A DNA stretch of 64,000 bases from Phoenix dactylifera (Eukaryota > Streptophyta > Magnoliopsida > Arecales > Arecaceae). The stretch spans positions 30,640,592-30,704,591 of the forward strand of contig NC_052392.1 in assembly GCF_009389715.1 (NCBI RefSeq), given 5' to 3'. Made by a program: the position numbers and the translations under genes. Each line of letters starts with the position of its first letter. The stretch's first letter is position 1. Under the pieces are notes generated by a model. The model worked only from the letters and a program-made list of their open reading frames with translations, ran no database searches and had not been told where the DNA came from. This document shows positions 61,424 through 64,000 of this stretch, piece after piece.

Positions 61424-61632
61424 CGCTCGCTCGCTCGCTCGCTCCCTAATTTAATACCAGCATCATGTTCATCATATCCTCTTCTACTTATACAGAAATC
61501 TGAACTGCAAGACTTCCTCACAGGAGGGATGGCATGGTCTTGAACTGGTCTTGAATTCGAAATGGCTTGGTATGTCTCCTCGAGATTCAGCAACATGTCT
61601 TGATTTGAGGACGTTAGCACTAGTTCCTCCAT
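61183..61632 (-). CDS. candidate N-terminal exon of the ABCG gene, microsatellite-bearing
   Basis: An open frame of about 149 codons from the ATG at 61632 on the minus strand. It begins MEELVLTSSNQDML and is Ser/Arg-rich with RKSCSSDFCISR. A GAGC/GA microsatellite (61390-61444) is in frame as an Arg-Glu/Ser-Glu-Arg run. ABCG22/27-type proteins have a poorly conserved Ser/Arg-rich N-terminus of similar length, and this frame lies just upstream of the ABCG exons. I see no direct homology, and the frame's end is unspliced, so it may be chance. Confidence 0.3.
61390..61444. repeat. (CT)n(GCTC)n compound microsatellite
   Basis: About 15 CT units followed by six GCTC units. Confidence 0.93.
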
Positions 61633-61659
61633 CTTTTCTGCATGTTGTTCTATACTAAG

Positions 61660-62088
61660 TGTAACAATCCAGGATCTCACTAAAAATGCCTAGCCGGAGG
61701 GTATTATTTAGGTTTCTTAATCCTGTATAAATACCCAAGATCTATCTAGCGAATAACCGATGTGGGACTAAACACACATCTGCACGGATCCTCATATACT
61801 CTCCCCATTCAAGCACTGACGTCCTCATCAGGCTAAGGGTTCAAATCCAATCACAAACACCACGATCGACTCATGGTCAACCCCAATGGATCCGTGCTGT
61901 AGTGTTCCCTAGTCCACATAGGTTATGGGTCGGGTCTGATCTGATATCATTTCCAACAACCTAAGACCTCACCCAAAATGGCTAGCCCGAAAGTATTATT
62001 TGGGTTCTTTGATCCTGTATAAATATGCAAGATCTACTCAGCGAATAATCAATGTGGGACTAAACATACTTCTAAGCATGAGCAAATG
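61660..62088 (-). mobile_element. TRIM element upstream of the ABCG frame
   Basis: Minus orientation: the 5' LTR is about 61952-62088 (outer end diverged), followed by a recognisable primer-binding site (reverse complement CTGATATCATT, one or two bases off). Internal sequence follows, then a purine tract (CTCTCCCC on the plus strand, 61797-61804) and the 3' LTR at 61660-61796, exactly 137 bp. It is the best-preserved copy. Its 3' LTR edge lies 27 bases before the candidate ABCG start codon. Confidence 0.85.
61726..61768 (-). promoter_or_regulatory. USE plus TATA pair in TRIM LTR (snRNA-promoter-like)
   Basis: On the minus strand GTCCCACATCG (61758-61768) equals the plant snRNA upstream sequence element. 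After exactly 24 bases comes TATTTATA (61726-61733). Two elements at this spacing form the plant U6/U3 type promoter. Confidence 0.6.
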
Positions 62089-62399
62089 GATGAAATATAT
62101 AGCTCTTAGTAATTTTTCTTACATTTTTTTCTTCTACGTCGATTCTTGCTCTCTCTCTCTCTCTCACACACACACACAAATGTTGTAAAAAGGTAATAAG
62201 TGGCTATGAACTGAAATAGTTCATGGATTGTGCACACATTCACACACAACTACGGAAAAAGGGAAATAAGTGTGGCCATGAACTCAAACGTTTCTTGGAA
62301 GGTGCTTGACAACCATAGCTGCAGGTCAAGTTATGAAGCATGGCATTGCTTTAAAAAAACAAAGAAGAAGAAGAAAGAAAAAAAGTCATGAAGCATTGC
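62089..62399. other. intergenic DNA with CT/CA repeats
   Basis: A (CT)n(CA)n microsatellite lies at about 62149-62178. No gene is seen. Confidence 0.5.
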
Positions 62400-64000
62400 T
62401 ATCTATGCCCTGAATACCAACAAAGTAGCCCAAGTTCTGCAGGGCTCAGACTGCCTCCCACACCTCCATCTCCGACACTAGAAAATCAAGGTTGCATTCT
62501 CTGTCGTTCCAACTGTGACTTTCGGTCTCGGGAGCAGGCCGGCTGCCTCTAGTCCACTCTCCTCCATCCACCTGGACATGAAGAAATTAACTAGGGCATG
62601 TCTGACTGCTGTCCCCTTCTCCACCCGCTGACCCGCCCTAACTCTAAGGGAGCAGATCGCATTCCTCTGCCTTCTGATGATGGTCGTCTGGTGGAAGAAT
62701 CTGGTGTTCCGGTCTCTCTCCTTTATCCACTGAATCCTAAATTTCTATCTCTAGAAAACCTCCTGCTGTCGCAACAAGGAGTGATGTGTGGCAAGCTACT
62801 GTCGTAGGGTCACCATGACGGCCTCCAAGAGCTCTCCTCCCCTATCCTTTCTCTTCTGAATATCAGCAATCGATGTCTTCACCTCCTCCAATCTCCTAAA
62901 GATGTTGTCCACTACCTCCTGGTTCCACCGATGAAGCCGCCACTTGGCGAGCTCCAGCCTGCGTGAAATCTTCTGCATAAAATCACCTCGCACCGACATC
63001 CTGAGCCCTCTCAAAAAATGTCCCAAGACTGGGGGTATGACAACCATACTTTCTCAAAGTAGAATGGGTTGTGGTGAGTGGAGCGAGAGACTGTGAAAAT
63101 CAAAAGCGGACAATGATCCGAAGCTATACGAGGTAAGTGACTGACCTAATAGGAGGGAAAGCGGATGGCCTAGTACAAGGTCGCGACGACCCTGTCAAAC
63201 CGTTTCTATATCCTGGCTTGGCCGGACTGGTTGTTGCACCAGGTAAACCTTAGCCCAGAGAAGCCGAGGTCCACCAGTCCATTCCTCAACATGAAGTCTC
63301 GAAAGTTCCTCCTATCCATTGAATCAGTGTAAGTCTGCCTCTCCTCTTCTCACTGGGCTCTAGATACAATTGAAGTCTCCCACCATCACTGTCAAAACAT
63401 CCTAGGACACCAGGTCGGTGATCTCATTCCAAAGGACTCTTCGTACCCTATAGTCTGTGCTGGCATACACACCACATAAGACCCACGGGGCTTTATCAAG
63501 TTCTAAAATAACCATTACAATCTGCTGTGAGTAGTTGCGGAAGACATCCACAGCGGCTGCCCCCCGCTTCCACAACACCAAGATGCCCCAGACAGCCGCT
63601 GGGACTCCACTACAAAGGACTCCAAATCAGCTGCCATGTGACACTGCACTCGACGTAGACTGTCTCTAGACAATCATATCTCACATAGAAAACAGATCTT
63701 CGGATCATTCAACTGAATGAATCTCCTGAAGGAGGTCATGAAGGATGGCTTAGCCACCCCCTACAGTTCCATGCTAAAATCTTCATGGAGCACTACCCTG
63801 ATGAGTGGGCCTTGACATTTACCCCCCCCCCCCTAGAGCTTTAAGGTCCTCCAATCCATCGTGGGCCAGCCTAGCTCATTGGTCTCCTTCATCACCCATG
63901 CCCAAAACCACCCTCATCACCGCCGCCTTCACCTATTGCACAACTGTGGGGTGATCCACGGCCAGCACTACCCTGCCCACTGCGGTCCGGTTGCCACTAG
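62400..64000 (-). mobile_element. LINE (non-LTR retrotransposon) endonuclease/ORF2 start, runs off the window
   Basis: On the minus strand from the window edge, an ORF2-type endonuclease begins at about 63790 (MKILAWNCRG), continuing through broken frames with SFMTSFRRFIQLNDPKICFL, VYASTDYRVRRVLWNEI, VMVGDFN, WTGGPRLLW and SDHCPLLIFTVSR, then the RRLELAKWRLHRWNQEVV segment (62796-63047) and RDRNTRFFH toward reverse transcriptase, which is cut off near 62.4 kb. Frameshifts and stops make it inactive. A C run lies at 63822-63833. The upstream ORF1 part would lie outside the window. Confidence 0.78.

Noticed and set aside
61830-61850. GGTTCAAATCC-like word resembling a tRNA B box in the TRIM
   Set aside because: No tRNA cloverleaf or A box at proper distance; the word is on the strand opposite to element transcription.

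Overview
The window is plant nuclear DNA: AT-rich, intron-containing and full of transposable elements. GC-rich first exons and GC-rich element leaders suggest a monocot. A palm is my best guess, but nothing here proves it. I recognise four intact host genes: an aluminium-activated malate transporter (ALMT, six exons, 13448-17726 +), an HDA8-type histone deacetylase (four exons, 19726-23204 +), a single-exon U-box E3 ligase of the PUB22/23/24 type (32987-34234 -) and a Dof zinc-finger transcription factor (46443-47345 -). A fifth locus (58340-60490 -, perhaps from 61632) is an ABCG half-transporter that keeps its ATP-binding exons, ends without any membrane domain and looks like a pseudogene. 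The genes have unrelated roles and form no cluster.

Layout: 0-4 kb is intergenic with degenerate inverted-repeat elements. 4071-8614 is a complete, very young LTR retrotransposon whose Ty3/gypsy chromovirus polyprotein is internally deleted. 8.6-13.4 kb holds a diverged direct-repeat pair, a TRIM copy and a foldback MITE. The ALMT gene carries a MITE, an antisense TRIM and microsatellites in its introns. After the deacetylase, 26.9-29.6 kb holds an old Ty3/gypsy 3' end and 29.8-30.3 kb a small hAT-like element. 31.0-31.9 kb is a cluster of TRIM copies. 38-40.5 kb holds a foldback element filled with triplet repeats, then a LINE 3' end. 49-52.4 kb holds a LINE tail, a perfect 102 bp tandem duplication and a CACTA terminus. 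52449-56481 is a TRIM whose second LTR was interrupted by a complete hAT transposon. The window ends in a LINE that runs off the edge.

The most interesting signal is the TRIM family. Full-length LTRs are 136-137 bp, followed by a site complementary to initiator tRNA-Met, and occur in five loci plus a fragment. The best-preserved LTR carries the 11-base upstream sequence element (USE) of plant snRNA genes exactly 24 bases before a TATA-like box, the spacing I recall for plant RNA polymerase III snRNA promoters. The hAT insertion lets one LTR be rebuilt to exactly 137 bp, which validates both sets of boundaries. No tRNA, rRNA or CRISPR feature was recognised by eye.
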